NCBI RefSeq assembly: GCF_036173125.1
Contig: NZ_CP108054.1
Span: forward strand, 2,790,001-2,854,000
Length of the DNA: 64,000 nucleotides
Direction of reading: 5' to 3'
DNA from: Streptomyces sp. NBC_00286
Lineage (GTDB): Bacteria > Actinomycetota > Actinomycetes > Streptomycetales > Streptomycetaceae
The notes under the pieces were generated by a model. That model did no database searches. It was not told the DNA's origin and saw nothing but the letters and a program-made list of their open reading frames with translations. A program made the translations under genes and the position numbers. The stretch's first letter is position 1. Each line of letters begins with the position of its first letter. This document shows, piece after piece, positions 8,917-18,233 of the stretch.

Positions 8917-10611
8917 TCAGAACTCCCCCGTCCGGTCGGTGCGGACGCGTTCGAGCATGAGCAGGGCCACTGCGCACACCACCATCAAGATCGTCGAAAG
9001 GGCCATCGCCTGGCCGTAGTTGAGCTCGCCGGCGCGCCCGAGGAGGCGGGCCACGGCGACCGGCAGCGTCGGGTTGTCGGGCCGCGCGATGAACACGGTC
9101 GCGCCGAACTCGCCCAGCGACACGGCGAAGGCGAACCCGGCCGCGATCAGCAGGGCGCGCCGCACCATCGGCAGATCGACCTCACGCCACACCCGCCATG
9201 GCGAGGCCCCGAGCACGGCCGCCGCCTCACGCAGCCGTACGTCCACGGCGCGGAGGACGGGCAGCATGGTCCGTACGACGAAGGGGACACCGACCAGCGC
9301 CTGGGCCAGCGGCACCAGGATCCAGCTGCTTCTCAGGTCCAGCGGCGGCTCGTCGAGCGCGATCAGGAAGCCGAAGCCGACGGTCACCGCGGACACGCCG
9401 AGCGGGAGCATGAGCAGCGCGTCGAAGCCCCGTACGAGACGGCCGGCGTCCCGCCGGGCGAGCGCGGCGGCCGCGAGTCCGCCGATCAGCAGGGCGAGGG
9501 CGGTGGCGGCGAGGGCGTACTGGAGTGAATTGCCGACTGCCTCGATGGGCGGGACGAGGAAGACCTCGCTCTCGCCGCTGGTCAGCGCCTTGTAGTACGC
9601 GAACCCAGGTGCGTCCAGCGAGCGTTGGACCAGCACGGCCAGTGGCAGTACGAGCAGTAGTGCGGCGGTGCCGAGGACGGCGGCGAGCAGCGTCCACTGC
9701 CCGGCGCCGCGCGGCCGGCGCGCGGTCACGGAGGCGTCGACCAGGCGCAGGGCCGTCTCCCGGCGGCGTACGGTCCACGCGTGGACCGCGAGGATCGCGC
9801 CCACCGCCACGAACTGGATCATGGTGAGCACGGCGGCGGTGGAGAGGTCGAAGATCTCCGAGGTCTGCCGGTAGATCTCGACTTCGAGGGTGGCGAAGGT
9901 GGGCCCGCCGAGGATCTGCACCACACCGAAGGAGGTGAAGGTGAAGAGGAAGACCATCAGCGCGGCGGCGGCCACGGCCGGGCCCAGGGCAGGGAGCGTG
10001 ACCTTGCGCCAGGCCGCGAACCGTGAGGCGCCGAGGACCCGTGCGGCCTCCTCCTGACGCGGGTCGAGTTGCGACCAGAGGCCGCCGACGGTGCGTACGA
10101 CGACGGCGTAGTTGAAGAAGACATGCGCGAGCAGGATGGCCCAGACGGTGGTGTCGAGGCGTACGCCCCACAGCTCGTCGAGGAGTCCGCCACGTCCGAC
10201 CAGCGCCAGGAAGGCGGTCCCGACGACGACCGTCGGCAGCACGAACGGGACGGTGATGACGGCCCGCAGCAGCTGCTTGCCCCTGAAATCGAAGCGCGCG
10301 AAGACGTATGCGCCGGGGAGTGCGATCAGCAGTGTGAGCGCGGTCGAGACGAGCGCCTGCCAGGTCGTGAACCACAGGACGTGCCGGATGTCCGGCTGCG
10401 CGAGCACCTCGCCGAGCCGCCCGAACTGCCAGGCCCCGTCGACCTTCAGGCCACGGGCCACAATGGCCGCGACGGGGTAGGCGAAGAAGACCGCGAAGAA
10501 CGCGACGGGCAGGGCCATGAGCCCAAGCTGCGCCGCGCTCTTCCCGGGAGCCGGTGTCCTGGAGCGTCCGGCCCTTACTTCAGTACGAGCGACGTCCACG
10601 ACTTGACCCAC
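8917..10611 (-). CDS. ThiP-like fused ABC transporter permease (thiamine-type uptake)
   Basis: 564-residue membrane protein with two homologous permease halves, as in ThiP and iron(III) permeases: about six hydrophobic segments each around residues 30-275 and 300-560. EAA-loop-like motifs that contact the ATPase are seen at EEAARVLGASRFAAWRKVTL and EAAAVLGASPWRVWREVDL. The GTG at 10611 starts 37 bases inside the thiB coding region, so the genes are coupled. A downstream GTG at 10599 or ATG at 10518 is also possible. It forms the membrane channel for the substrate delivered by ThiB. Confidence 0.85.
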   Translation of the reverse strand: MGQVVDVARTEVRAGRSRTPAPGKSAAQLGLMALPVAFFAVFFAYPVAAIVARGLKVDGAWQFGRLGEVLAQPDIRHVLWFTTWQALVSTALTLLIALPGAYVFARFDFRGKQLLRAVITVPFVLPTVVVGTAFLALVGRGGLLDELWGVRLDTTVWAILLAHVFFNYAVVVRTVGGLWSQLDPRQEEAARVLGASRFAAWRKVTLPALGPAVAAAALMVFLFTFTSFGVVQILGGPTFATLEVEIYRQTSEIFDLSTAAVLTMIQFVAVGAILAVHAWTVRRRETALRLVDASVTARRPRGAGQWTLLAAVLGTAALLLVLPLAVLVQRSLDAPGFAYYKALTSGESEVFLVPPIEAVGNSLQYALAATALALLIGGLAAAALARRDAGRLVRGFDALLMLPLGVSAVTVGFGFLIALDEPPLDLRSSWILVPLAQALVGVPFVVRTMLPVLRAVDVRLREAAAVLGASPWRVWREVDLPMVRRALLIAAGFAFAVSLGEFGATVFIARPDNPTLPVAVARLLGRAGELNYGQAMALSTILMVVCAVALLMLERVRTDRTGEF

Positions 10612-11693
10612 TGGTCACGGTTCTTGGCGATGTCCTTGGGCGCCATGGTCTCGTAGTCCTCCGCCGGGGCGCCGTACTTCGTGATCTCCTCGGGGATCTG
10701 CGCGTCCTCGCGCATCGGGTACACGAACATGTTGAGCGGCATGTCGGCCTGGAACTTCTTCGAGATGAGGAAGTCGATGAGGGCCTTGCCGCCCTTGGCG
10801 TTCTTGGCGTTGCTGAGCAGCCCCGCGTACTCGACCTGCCGGAAGCAGGTGCCGTAGGCGACGCCGGTCGGTGCGGTGTCCGGCTTGGGGTCGGCGAAGA
10901 CGACCTCGGCGGGCGGAGAGGAGGCGTAGGAGACGACGAGCGGCCGGTCCCCCTTCGCCTTCTTGCCGGCGGCGGACCCGGAGAACTCCTCGTTGTAGGC
11001 CTGCTCCCAGCCGTCGACGACCTTCACGCCGTTGGCCTTGAGCTTCGTCCAGTAGTCCTGCCAGCCTCCCCCACTCTCGGCTTCGCTCGAGCGGGAGGTG
11101 CCCCCACCGCCGTACTTTGCGGCCGTACCCAGCAGGAAGCCGAGGCCGGGCGAGGAGGTGGAGGCGTTCTCGGTGACGAGGAGGTCCTTGTACTCGGGTT
11201 TGACGAGGTCGTCGAAGGACTCCGGCGGGGTCAGGTTGTTCTCTTCGAAGTAGGCCTTGTCGTAGTTGACGCAGATGTCGCCGAAGTCGACGGGCGTGAC
11301 CCGCTTCTTCTGCTGGTCGATCCGGTACTCCAGGGGCAGCAGATCGGAGTCCTTGGCCTCGTACGACTGGAAGAGGTCGTTGTCGAACGCCCGGGACAGC
11401 AGGGTGTTGTCGACGCCGTAGAGGACATCTCCCTGCGGATTGTCCTTGGTGAGGATCGCCTTGTTGAGGGCCTGGCCCGCGTCCCCGTCCTTGAGGACCT
11501 TCACCTGGTAGCCGGACTGCTTCTCGAAGTCGCTGATCACACTCTTGGACGCCGCCCACGAGTCATGGCTGACGAGGGTGACGGTCTTGGACTCCGAGGC
11601 CCCTTCCCCGTCCCCGGAGTCGGACGATGTGCAAGCGGACAGCGTGACCAGACCGAGCCCGACGGCCATGGCCACGAACTTCTTGGTGCTCAC
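10575..11693 (-). CDS. thiB: Thiamine-type ABC transporter substrate-binding lipoprotein
   Basis: 372-residue periplasmic-binding-type lipoprotein. The signal peptide VSTKKFVAMAVGLGLVTLSAC ends in a lipobox (LSAC), so the Cys at about residue 21 should be lipidated. The mature part resembles ThiB/TbpA: VTLVSHDSWAASK, GDVLYGVDNTLLSRAF, TSSPGLGFLLGTA, VVSYASSPPAE and a Trp-containing C-terminus. A TPP riboswitch upstream supports thiamine or a thiamine precursor as ligand. An 11-residue Gly/Ser-rich insert near residues 195-210 is encoded by a palindromic repeat. The start is GTG with AGGAG just upstream. Confidence 0.88.
   Translation of the reverse strand: MSTKKFVAMAVGLGLVTLSACTSSDSGDGEGASESKTVTLVSHDSWAASKSVISDFEKQSGYQVKVLKDGDAGQALNKAILTKDNPQGDVLYGVDNTLLSRAFDNDLFQSYEAKDSDLLPLEYRIDQQKKRVTPVDFGDICVNYDKAYFEENNLTPPESFDDLVKPEYKDLLVTENASTSSPGLGFLLGTAAKYGGGGTSRSSEAESGGGWQDYWTKLKANGVKVVDGWEQAYNEEFSGSAAGKKAKGDRPLVVSYASSPPAEVVFADPKPDTAPTGVAYGTCFRQVEYAGLLSNAKNAKGGKALIDFLISKKFQADMPLNMFVYPMREDAQIPEEITKYGAPAEDYETMAPKDIAKNRDQWVKSWTSLVLK
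11065..11107 (-). repeat. Small palindromic in-frame insertion within thiB
   Basis: A 33-bp unit is bounded by direct repeats CCCCCAC at 11068-11074 and 11101-11107. Between them are complementary arms CCTCCC/GGGAGG and a central GCTCGAGC palindrome. It adds about 11 residues (GTSRSSEAESG) without breaking the frame. Similar GC-rich mini-palindromes are scattered in Streptomyces genomes; that comparison is from general knowledge and has not been checked here. Confidence 0.6.
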
Positions 11694-11726
11694 TGGATCC
11701 CTCCTGGGTTACCAGGAAGAGACGCG

Positions 11727-11762
11727 GCCCTGCCCGGGAACCTCTGAGTTCCCGGGCAGGGC
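11727..11762 (-). terminator. 15-bp perfect hairpin between the TPP riboswitch and thiB
   Basis: GCCCTGCCCGGGAAC at 11727-11741 and its exact complement at 11748-11762 enclose a six-base loop. No U-run follows, as is common for Streptomyces terminators. Placed directly downstream of the aptamer and before the thiB ribosome-binding site, it is the likely expression platform, ending transcription when TPP is bound. Confidence 0.7.
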
Positions 11763-11779
11763 GCAACAGCTTGAGTAAT

Positions 11780-11872
11780 GACCGAACTTCCTACCCAGAA
11801 TGACCTGGGCAAGGTTCAGAGGGTCTGCGGTCTGCTACCGCACTCTCAGCGCTGTGGCGCTCCCCTGTCGGA
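11780..11872 (-). promoter_or_regulatory. TPP (thiamine pyrophosphate) riboswitch
   Basis: On the minus strand the THI-box core is present in order: a GGGGAGCGCC-type P1/P2 start, CTGAGAG (11843-11849), a variable P3 arm, then ACCCTCTGAACCT (11812-11824), a CCAGGTCATTCTGGGTAGG helix and a closing arm. This matches the TPP aptamer consensus (CUGAGA and ACCYUUGAACCUGAUCUGGNUAAUNCCAGCG) closely. It precedes thiB-thiP-thiQ and should switch the operon off when thiamine pyrophosphate is plentiful. Confidence 0.9.
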
Positions 11873-11938
11873 ATATGTAGGTGTACGTACGGGGCAAGAG
11901 TACAGCCCGCCATTTCGCGACAGCTCGACGGCTCCTGG

Positions 11939-13045
11939 CTACCGTTCGGTCGCGGCGAGTTGTCCGCAGGCCCCGTCGATCTCCTGGCCACGGGTGTCCC
12001 GGACGGTGACCGGCACTCCGTGCGCGGCGATCGCCTCGATGAAGGCCTTCTCGTCCTCGGGCCGGGAGGCGGTCCACTTGGAGCCGGGCGTCGGGTTCAG
12101 CGGGATCAGGTTGACGTGCACCGGCTTGCCCTTGAGCAGTCGGCCGAGCCGGTCGCCGCGCCACGCCTGGTCGTTGATGTCCCGGATCAGCGCGTACTCG
12201 ATGGACAGCCGACGCCCGGACCTGGCCGCGTACTCCCATCCGGCGTCGAGGACTTCCCGCACTTTCCACCGGGTGTTGACGGGTACGAGGGTGTCGCGCA
12301 GTTCGTCGTCCGGCGCGTGCAGCGAGATGGCGAGCCGGCACTTGAAGCCCTCGTCGGCGAACCGGTGGATGGCGGGGACCAGTCCGACGGTCGATACGGT
12401 GATGCCGCGCTGCGACAGCCCGAGCCCGTCCGGCTCGGGGTCGGTGAGCGCCCGTATCGCGCCGATGACGCGCTTGTAGTTGGCGAGGGGCTCGCCCATG
12501 CCCATGAAGACGATGTTGGAGAGCCGGGCCGGCCCTCCGGGAATCTCCCCGTCGCGCAGGGCCCGCATCCCATCCACGATCTGGTGCACGATCTCGGCGG
12601 TCGACAGGTTCCGGTCGAGCCCGGCCTGTCCGGTGGCGCAGAAGGGACAGTTCATGCCGCAGCCCGCCTGCGAGCTGATGCACATGGTGACCCGGTCCGG
12701 GTAGCGCATCAGCACGGACTCGACGAGCGTCCCGTCGAAGAGCCGCCACAGGGTCTTGCGGGTGGTGTCCTGGTCGGTCGACAGATGCCGTACGACCGCC
12801 ATCAGTTCGGGAAGCAGCGCTTCCTGAAGCTTGGTGCGCGAACCGGCGGGAATGTCGGTCCACTGCTCCGGATCGTGCGCGTACCGCGCGAAGTAGTGCT
12901 GCGAGAGCTGCTTGGCACGAAACGGCTTCTCACCGATCGCGGCAACGGCTTCCTTGCGCTCGGCTGGCGAGAGATCGGCAAGGTGCCGCGGCGGCTTCTT
13001 GGCTGCGCGGGGGGCGACGAAAGTGAGTTCTCCGGGCTTAGGCAT
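11939..13045 (-). CDS. rlmN: Dual-specificity 23S rRNA/tRNA adenine-C2 methyltransferase RlmN
   Basis: Radical-SAM methyltransferase that methylates C2 of A2503 in 23S rRNA and A37 in some tRNAs. 368 residues from the ATG at 13045 ([13 protein letters not shown]), which matches the family; ATG 13051 is an alternative. The iron-sulfur site is [11 protein letters not shown] (CxxxCxxC). GMGEPLANY binds SAM, and the catalytic Cys pair is completed by the C-terminal GACGQL. It reads toward the thi operon, with its stop 66 bases before the aptamer. Confidence 0.95.
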   Translation of the reverse strand: MPKPGELTFVAPRAAKKPPRHLADLSPAERKEAVAAIGEKPFRAKQLSQHYFARYAHDPEQWTDIPAGSRTKLQEALLPELMAVVRHLSTDQDTTRKTLWRLFDGTLVESVLMRYPDRVTMCISSQAGCGMNCPFCATGQAGLDRNLSTAEIVHQIVDGMRALRDGEIPGGPARLSNIVFMGMGEPLANYKRVIGAIRALTDPEPDGLGLSQRGITVSTVGLVPAIHRFADEGFKCRLAISLHAPDDELRDTLVPVNTRWKVREVLDAGWEYAARSGRRLSIEYALIRDINDQAWRGDRLGRLLKGKPVHVNLIPLNPTPGSKWTASRPEDEKAFIEAIAAHGVPVTVRDTRGQEIDGACGQLAATER

Positions 13046-13066
13046 GGCCATACAAGTGTCGCAGAC

Positions 13067-13115
13067 ATACGAAGAGGGGCTCGCCACCTGTGGACAACGA
13101 GCCCCTCACGTATGA
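13067..13115 (-). terminator. Hairpin terminator after cdsA
   Basis: Nested arms: CATACG...CGTATG outside and GAGGGGCTCG (13075-13084) with CGAGCCCCTC (13099-13108) inside, loop 14 bases. It lies between the cdsA stop and the rlmN start, so it probably ends the tsf-pyrH-frr-cdsA transcripts. Confidence 0.65.
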
Positions 13116-13144
13116 ATGTGCAGGTCAGCAGCGATACACAAGGG

Positions 13145-14311
13145 TCACCCAGAACCGACGAAGATCACCATCAGCAGCCACACCACGGGCGCCGTAGGCA
13201 GCAGCGAATCCAAGCGATCCATGATGCCGCCATGCCCCGGCAGCAGTGTCCCCATGTCCTTGATGCCGAGGTCCCGCTTGATCATGGACTCGCCGAGGTC
13301 GCCCAGGGTGGCGGTGACCGCGACCGCGAGGCCCATGAGCAGGCCCTGCCACCAGGTGCCGTCCTCGATCAGGAACTGCATGAACAGTGCGCCCGCCACC
13401 ATGGCGAAGGCGACCGCGCCGAGCAGGCCCTCGCGGGTCTTGCCAGGACTGATGCGCGGGGCCAGCTTGTGCTTGCCGAAGCGCCAGCCGACGGCGTACG
13501 CGCCTGTGTCACTCACCACGGCCAGCGCCAGGAACGTGAGGACCCGCTTCGCACCGTCGTCGGCGGTGAGCATCATCGCCACGAACGTGGCCAGAAACGG
13601 GATGTAGAAGGCCGCGAAAACGCCCGCCGTGACGTCCTTGAGGTAGCCGTCGGGAGGTTCCGTCATGCGCCAGACGAGGACGGCGAGTGCGGTGAGCGCC
13701 ATCGCCACCCAGGCGCCCTCTGCGCCCCGTACGTATCCGGCGACGACCATCGCGGCACCGCCGAGCGCGAGCGGCACGAGAGGTGCCTTGATGCTCTTGC
13801 GCTCCTGGAGCCGCGAGGTCAGCTCCCACAGGCCGACCACGACGGCGACCGCTATGACGCCGACGAAGACGGCCTTGACGACGAACAGCGATACGACGAT
13901 CACCGCGCCGAGCGCGACGCCGACTCCTATGGCAGCGCCCAGGTCGCGGCCCGCGTTCTTCTTCTGCGGTGCGGACGCCGGCTCTGAGGCGCTGGACATG
14001 GGCTCCTGCGACTGAGGCTGAGGATGCGGTTGGTGCTGGGGTTGGGGCTGGTGGTGCGACGGGGCCCGGTGCGGCGGCGTCGACGGCGTCTCGTCGCGGA
14101 ACAGGGGGCCACCCGACACGGCGGCCCCCCGGTCGTCATCCTGGTCTCCGCCATGCGCGGGTACGTCGGGCACGATGGGCATGGGGCGAGTCTGCTGGGC
14201 GTTGTGCGTGTCGTACGCGGGACCCGCCGGGGCAGCCCCCTGAGCGGGCCCCTGGTCGGACGGCCCCCAGTACCCGGCTTGTGGCGGCGCCCCCCAGGAA
14301 GAGTCGTTCAT
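13145..14311 (-). CDS. cdsA: Phosphatidate cytidylyltransferase
   Basis: Makes CDP-diacylglycerol from phosphatidic acid and CTP at the membrane, the branch point of phospholipid synthesis. 388 residues. The first about 120 are a Pro/Gln/His-rich cytoplasmic extension not needed for the core fold. They are followed by about eight hydrophobic helices and the family signature, visible as SDTGAYAVGWRFGKHKLA and SPGKTREGLLGAV near the C-terminus. Its ATG shares a base with the frr stop (TGATG), so translation is coupled. Confidence 0.93.
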   Translation of the reverse strand: MNDSSWGAPPQAGYWGPSDQGPAQGAAPAGPAYDTHNAQQTRPMPIVPDVPAHGGDQDDDRGAAVSGGPLFRDETPSTPPHRAPSHHQPQPQHQPHPQPQSQEPMSSASEPASAPQKKNAGRDLGAAIGVGVALGAVIVVSLFVVKAVFVGVIAVAVVVGLWELTSRLQERKSIKAPLVPLALGGAAMVVAGYVRGAEGAWVAMALTALAVLVWRMTEPPDGYLKDVTAGVFAAFYIPFLATFVAMMLTADDGAKRVLTFLALAVVSDTGAYAVGWRFGKHKLAPRISPGKTREGLLGAVAFAMVAGALFMQFLIEDGTWWQGLLMGLAVAVTATLGDLGESMIKRDLGIKDMGTLLPGHGGIMDRLDSLLPTAPVVWLLMVIFVGSG

Positions 14312-14868
14312 CAGACCTCGAGCAGCTCTGATTCCTTGTGCTTGAGCAGCTCGTCCACCTGGGCGACGTACTTCGCGGTGGTGTCGTCGAGCTCCTTCTC
14401 CGCACGGCGGCCCTCGTCCTCGCCGACCTCGCCATCCTTGATCATCTTGTCGATGGCGTCCTTGGCCTTGCGGCGGACGGACCGGATCGACACCTTGGCG
14501 TCCTCGCCCTTGGTCTTGGCGACCTTGATGTAGTCCCTGCGGCGCTCCTCGGTCAGCTCGGGGAACACCACCCGAATGATATTGCCGTCGTTGCTCGGGT
14601 TGACGCCCAGGTCGGAGTCGCGGATCGCCTGCTCGATGTTGCGCAACGCGCTCTTGTCGAACGGGGTCACCACGGCCATACGCGGTTCCGGCACCGAGAA
14701 CGAGGCGAGCTGGTTGATCGGCGTCAGTGCGCCGTAGTAGTCGGCCACGATCTTGTTGAACATCGCCGGGTGCGCACGACCGGTGCGGATCGCGGCGAAG
14801 TCCTCCTTGGCGACCACGACGGCCTTCTCCATCTTCTCCTCGGCCTCGAGGAGGGTCTCTTCGATCAC
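14311..14868 (-). CDS. frr: Ribosome recycling factor
   Basis: Works with EF-G to split post-termination ribosomes. The GTG at 14868 ([17 protein letters not shown]) with AGGAG six bases upstream gives 185 residues, the standard length. Conserved stretches include [22 protein letters not shown] and [16 protein letters not shown]. It lies between pyrH and cdsA in the usual bacterial order. Confidence 0.96.
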   Translation of the reverse strand: MIEETLLEAEEKMEKAVVVAKEDFAAIRTGRAHPAMFNKIVADYYGALTPINQLASFSVPEPRMAVVTPFDKSALRNIEQAIRDSDLGVNPSNDGNIIRVVFPELTEERRRDYIKVAKTKGEDAKVSIRSVRRKAKDAIDKMIKDGEVGEDEGRRAEKELDDTTAKYVAQVDELLKHKESELLEV

Positions 14869-15023
14869 CACTTGCTCCTGCGTGTCTTGAGTAGGCCCGG
14901 CAGCTGTTCCTGGTCGGGGTCGGCAGCCGGCTGCGTCGCGTCTTATTACTGCACGGTTCCCGACCGGCAGGACATTGTCCATCCCCCGGTCAGGGTCCGT
15001 CCTCCTGGCAGGGACTGCGCCTG

Positions 15024-15794
15024 TCAGGCCCGGCTGCCCTGATCACCCACGAGAGTGCCGATCTTCTCACCCTTGACGGCGCGCGCGATATTGCCCTCCG
15101 CCAGAAGCTCGAAGACCAGGATGGGCAGCTTGTTGTCCCGGCAGAGCGTGATGGCCGTCATGTCGGCGACCTTCAGGTCCCGCGTGATGACCTCGCCATA
15201 GCTGAGCGAGTCGAACTTGACGGCCTCGGAGTTGGTCTTCGGATCGGAGTCGTAGACCCCGTCCACACCGTTCTTGCCCATCAGGAGGGCTTCGGCGTCG
15301 ATCTCCAGGGCGCGCTGGGCGGCGGTGGTGTCGGTGGAGAAGTACGGCATGCCCATACCGGCGCCGAAGATGACCACGCGGCCCTTCTCCAGGTGGCGTA
15401 CGGCACGCAGCGGGATGTACGGCTCCGCGACCTGCCCCATGGTGATGGCGGTCTGGACGCGCGAGTCGATGCCCTCCTTCTCCAGGAAATCCTGAAGGGC
15501 AAGGCAGTTCATGACCGTACCGAGCATGCCCATGTAGTCGGAGCGGGCCCGGTCCATGCCGCGCTGCTGCAATTCGGCGCCGCGGAAGAAGTTGCCGCCG
15601 CCGATGACGACGGCGATCTGGGCACCACCGCGGACGACGGCGGCCACCTCTCGGGCGATTTTGTGCACCACGTCGGGGTCGACGCCCAGCCCCCCGCCAC
15701 CGGCGAACGCCTCACCGGAAAGCTTCAGCAGAAAGCGCCCCGCGCCTTTGCCGTGATCGCTCTTGTCGTCCTTGTCGGCCTTGGTGGTGGTCAT
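15024..15794 (-). CDS. pyrH: UMP kinase
   Basis: Phosphorylates UMP to UDP. 256 residues from the ATG at 15794 ([10 protein letters not shown]); the hydrophilic first 15 residues precede [13 protein letters not shown]. Amino-acid-kinase-fold motifs are [31 protein letters not shown] and [12 protein letters not shown]. The bacterial enzyme is hexameric, activated by GTP and inhibited by UTP. The gene follows tsf after a hairpin. Confidence 0.96.
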   Translation of the reverse strand: MTTTKADKDDKSDHGKGAGRFLLKLSGEAFAGGGGLGVDPDVVHKIAREVAAVVRGGAQIAVVIGGGNFFRGAELQQRGMDRARSDYMGMLGTVMNCLALQDFLEKEGIDSRVQTAITMGQVAEPYIPLRAVRHLEKGRVVIFGAGMGMPYFSTDTTAAQRALEIDAEALLMGKNGVDGVYDSDPKTNSEAVKFDSLSYGEVITRDLKVADMTAITLCRDNKLPILVFELLAEGNIARAVKGEKIGTLVGDQGSRA

Positions 15795-15832
15795 GGAGAT
15801 CTCGCCTCTTTTACGTGTCGCACATACGAAGA

Positions 15833-15879
15833 AGGCCATTGCCGGTGGGGTGTTCTCATCCCATGCGCGGCAATGGCCT
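15833..15879 (-). terminator. Hairpin between tsf and pyrH
   Basis: Arms AGGCCATTGCCG (15833-15844) and CGGCAATGGCCT (15868-15879) are exact complements around a 23-base loop. It may partly end the rpsB-tsf transcript before pyrH. Confidence 0.65.
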
Positions 15880-15982
15880 CCTCGTCAGATCTGCTGTCGT
15901 CCGTCACGCACGCGCGCGTGCCCACGTGCGAGGACGACTGCTGTCGACCCTAGCGGGCTCTCGCGTGGAGCGCGGTACGGAC

Positions 15983-16819
15983 TCAGATGCCGACCTTGAT
16001 GCGCACGAAGCGCTTCAGGGTGACACCGGCCTCGTCCAGGACCTTCTGGACGGACTTCTTCTGGTCGAGCGCGTACGGCTGGCCGAGGAGCGTGGCGTCC
16101 TTGAAGAAGGCGTTGACGCGACCCTCGACGATCTTCGGCAGGGCGGCCTCGGGCTTGCCCTCGGCACGCGTGGTCTCCTCGGCGACCCGGCGCTCGCTCT
16201 CGACGACCTCGGCCGGAACGTCCTCACGGGAGAGGTACTTGGGCGCGAAGGCGGCGATGTGCTGGGCGATGCCCTTGGCGGTCTCGGCGTCCGGCTTGTC
16301 CAGCTCGACGAGGACACCGATCTGCGGGGGCAGGTCGGGCATGGTGCGGTGCATGTACGCGGAGACGTACGCGCCGGAGAACTGGGCGAAGCGGTCCAGG
16401 ACGATCTTCTCGCCCAGGTTGGCGTTGGCCTCGTCGACGTACGCCTGGACCGTCTTGCCGGGCTCGATCTCGGAGGCGAGGAGCGCCTCGAGGTCGGCCG
16501 GGGAGGTGGCGGCGACGTGCGCGGCGAGCGCGTTCGCGGCGGCCTGGAACTTCTCGCCCTTGGCGACGAAGTCCGTCTCGCACTTCAGCTCGACGAGGAC
16601 ACCGGAGGTGTTGTCGTCGGCGATCAGGGAGACGACGGCGCCGTTCTCGGCGGAGCGGCCCTCGCGCTTGGCGACGCCCTTCTGGCCCTTGATGCGCAGG
16701 GCCTCGACGGCCTTGTCGACGTTGCCGTCGGCCTCGTCGAGCGCCTTCTTGCAGTCCATCATGCCGGCGCCGGTGAGCTCACGGAGCTTCTTGACGTCGG
16801 CGGCGGTGTAGTTCGCCAT
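15983..16819 (-). CDS. tsf: Elongation factor Ts
   Basis: Nucleotide exchange factor for EF-Tu. 278 residues. An N-terminal UBA-like domain (MANYTAADVKKLRELTGAG and MMDCKKALDEADGN) is followed by the core with CETDFVAKGEKF, the TDFV segment contacting EF-Tu. It follows rpsB on the minus strand after a strong hairpin, as in most bacteria. Confidence 0.97.
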   Translation of the reverse strand: MANYTAADVKKLRELTGAGMMDCKKALDEADGNVDKAVEALRIKGQKGVAKREGRSAENGAVVSLIADDNTSGVLVELKCETDFVAKGEKFQAAANALAAHVAATSPADLEALLASEIEPGKTVQAYVDEANANLGEKIVLDRFAQFSGAYVSAYMHRTMPDLPPQIGVLVELDKPDAETAKGIAQHIAAFAPKYLSREDVPAEVVESERRVAEETTRAEGKPEAALPKIVEGRVNAFFKDATLLGQPYALDQKKSVQKVLDEAGVTLKRFVRIKVGI

Positions 16820-16914
16820 GATCAGTGAATCTCTTCTCGGAGTTCGAAGTCTCGAAGTCGGCGTCCGCCGCTGATCGGGCGGGCGTCCACCGAAGATCTA
16901 CGGTCTACGGGTGA

Positions 16915-16946
16915 ACGGCGGGCGGCGCGCTGGCGCCGCCCGCCGT
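16915..16946 (-). terminator. 14-bp GC hairpin between rpsB and tsf
   Basis: ACGGCGGGCGGCGC (16915-16928) pairs exactly with 16933-16946 around a GCTG loop. It lies in the 190-bp gap after rpsB and probably attenuates read-through into tsf, adjusting the S2:EF-Ts ratio. Confidence 0.7.
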
Positions 16947-17009
16947 CACTTGAGCCGTGACGCTGGAGCCAGGCCTACGACGCGGGGGTCAAGGCCTGCG
17001 ACGCCGGGG

Positions 17010-17954
17010 TCAGGCCTGCTCGACCTCGGCCGGCTTCTCGGCCTCGGCGGCGGGGGCCTCAGCGGCAGCCTCGGCGGGGGCTTCGGCAGCAGCCTCGGCG
17101 GGGGCCTCAGCAGCGGCCGGGGCCTCGGCAGCGTCGGGGGCCGGCGCCTCGGTGGTGGCGGTGGCCTCCTCGGCCTTCTTCTCGCCACCCTCGAGCAGGT
17201 CGCGCTCCCACTCGGCGAGCGGCTCGCCCGCGGCCTTCTCGCCCTTGGCCTCGGCGGCGGCACCGGAGCGGGCGATGAGGCCCTCGGCGACGGCGTCGGC
17301 GATCACACGGGTGAGCAGGGTGACGGAGCGGATCGCGTCGTCGTTGCCCGGGATCTTGTAGTCGACCTCGTCGGGGTCGCAGTTGGTGTCGAGGATGGCG
17401 ACGACCGGAATGTTGAGCTTCCGGGCCTCGCCGACCGCGATGTGCTCCTTCTTGGTGTCCACGATCCAGACGGCGCTGGGCACCTTCTGCATCTCGCGGA
17501 TACCGCCGAGGGTCTTCTCCAGCTTGGCCTTCTCGCGGGAGAGGACCAGCAGCTCCTTCTTGGTGAGGCCGGAGGCGGCCACGTCCTCGAAGTCGATCTG
17601 CTCGAGCTCCTTCAGGCGCTGCAGGCGCTTGTAGACGGTCGAGAAGTTGGTGAGCATGCCGCCCAGCCAGCGCTGGTTGACGTAGGGCATGCCGACGCGG
17701 GTGGCCTGCTCGGCGATGGCCTCCTGCGCCTGCTTCTTCGTGCCGACGAACATGACCGTGCCGCCGTGGGCGACGGTCTCCTTGACGAACTCGTAGGCGC
17801 GGTCGATGTACGACAGCGACTGGAGCAGGTCGATGATGTAAATGCCGTTGCGCTCCGTGAAGATGAATCGCTTCATCTTCGGGTTCCAACGGCGGGTCTG
17901 GTGACCGAAGTGGACGCCGCTTTCCAGCAGCTCCCGCATCGTGACGACGGCCAT
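17010..17954 (-). CDS. rpsB: 30S ribosomal protein S2
   Basis: Small-subunit protein S2. 314 residues from the ATG at 17954 ([20 protein letters not shown]), with AAGGAG well spaced upstream. S2 signatures are [20 protein letters not shown] and [17 protein letters not shown]. The last about 50 residues are an Ala/Glu/Pro-rich low-complexity tail (repeats of EAPAEAAA) beyond the usual S2 end, which I know from several actinobacterial S2 proteins. Confidence 0.97.
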   Translation of the reverse strand: MAVVTMRELLESGVHFGHQTRRWNPKMKRFIFTERNGIYIIDLLQSLSYIDRAYEFVKETVAHGGTVMFVGTKKQAQEAIAEQATRVGMPYVNQRWLGGMLTNFSTVYKRLQRLKELEQIDFEDVAASGLTKKELLVLSREKAKLEKTLGGIREMQKVPSAVWIVDTKKEHIAVGEARKLNIPVVAILDTNCDPDEVDYKIPGNDDAIRSVTLLTRVIADAVAEGLIARSGAAAEAKGEKAAGEPLAEWERDLLEGGEKKAEEATATTEAPAPDAAEAPAAAEAPAEAAAEAPAEAAAEAPAAEAEKPAEVEQA

Positions 17955-18233
17955 GGCCGTACTCCTTGGTGTTCTCGGTTGTGCCGCGCGTGCCGGACGG
18001 CACCCGCGCCTGACGCCCGCGATGCGCCTGCCACTAGGGACCGAGGGGCGCTGACACCGGCTTTTGGGGGCCCGATGTCGGGGCGTGCGAAGTCGACCCG
18101 GTGACCCGGATCGCCACCAGAAGTGTACGGGACACGCGAGGCACCGGGTGACGCCGATGTCCACAACCGCCCGGTACTCCACAGATCCTGGCCATGATCC
18201 GCTTTTTCCCGCAGATCGCGGGACCGTTCTCGC

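Noticed and set aside
11960..13987. 675-residue plus-strand frame across rlmN and cdsA
   Set aside because: It crosses two well-supported minus-strand genes and their terminator, with no domain signature.
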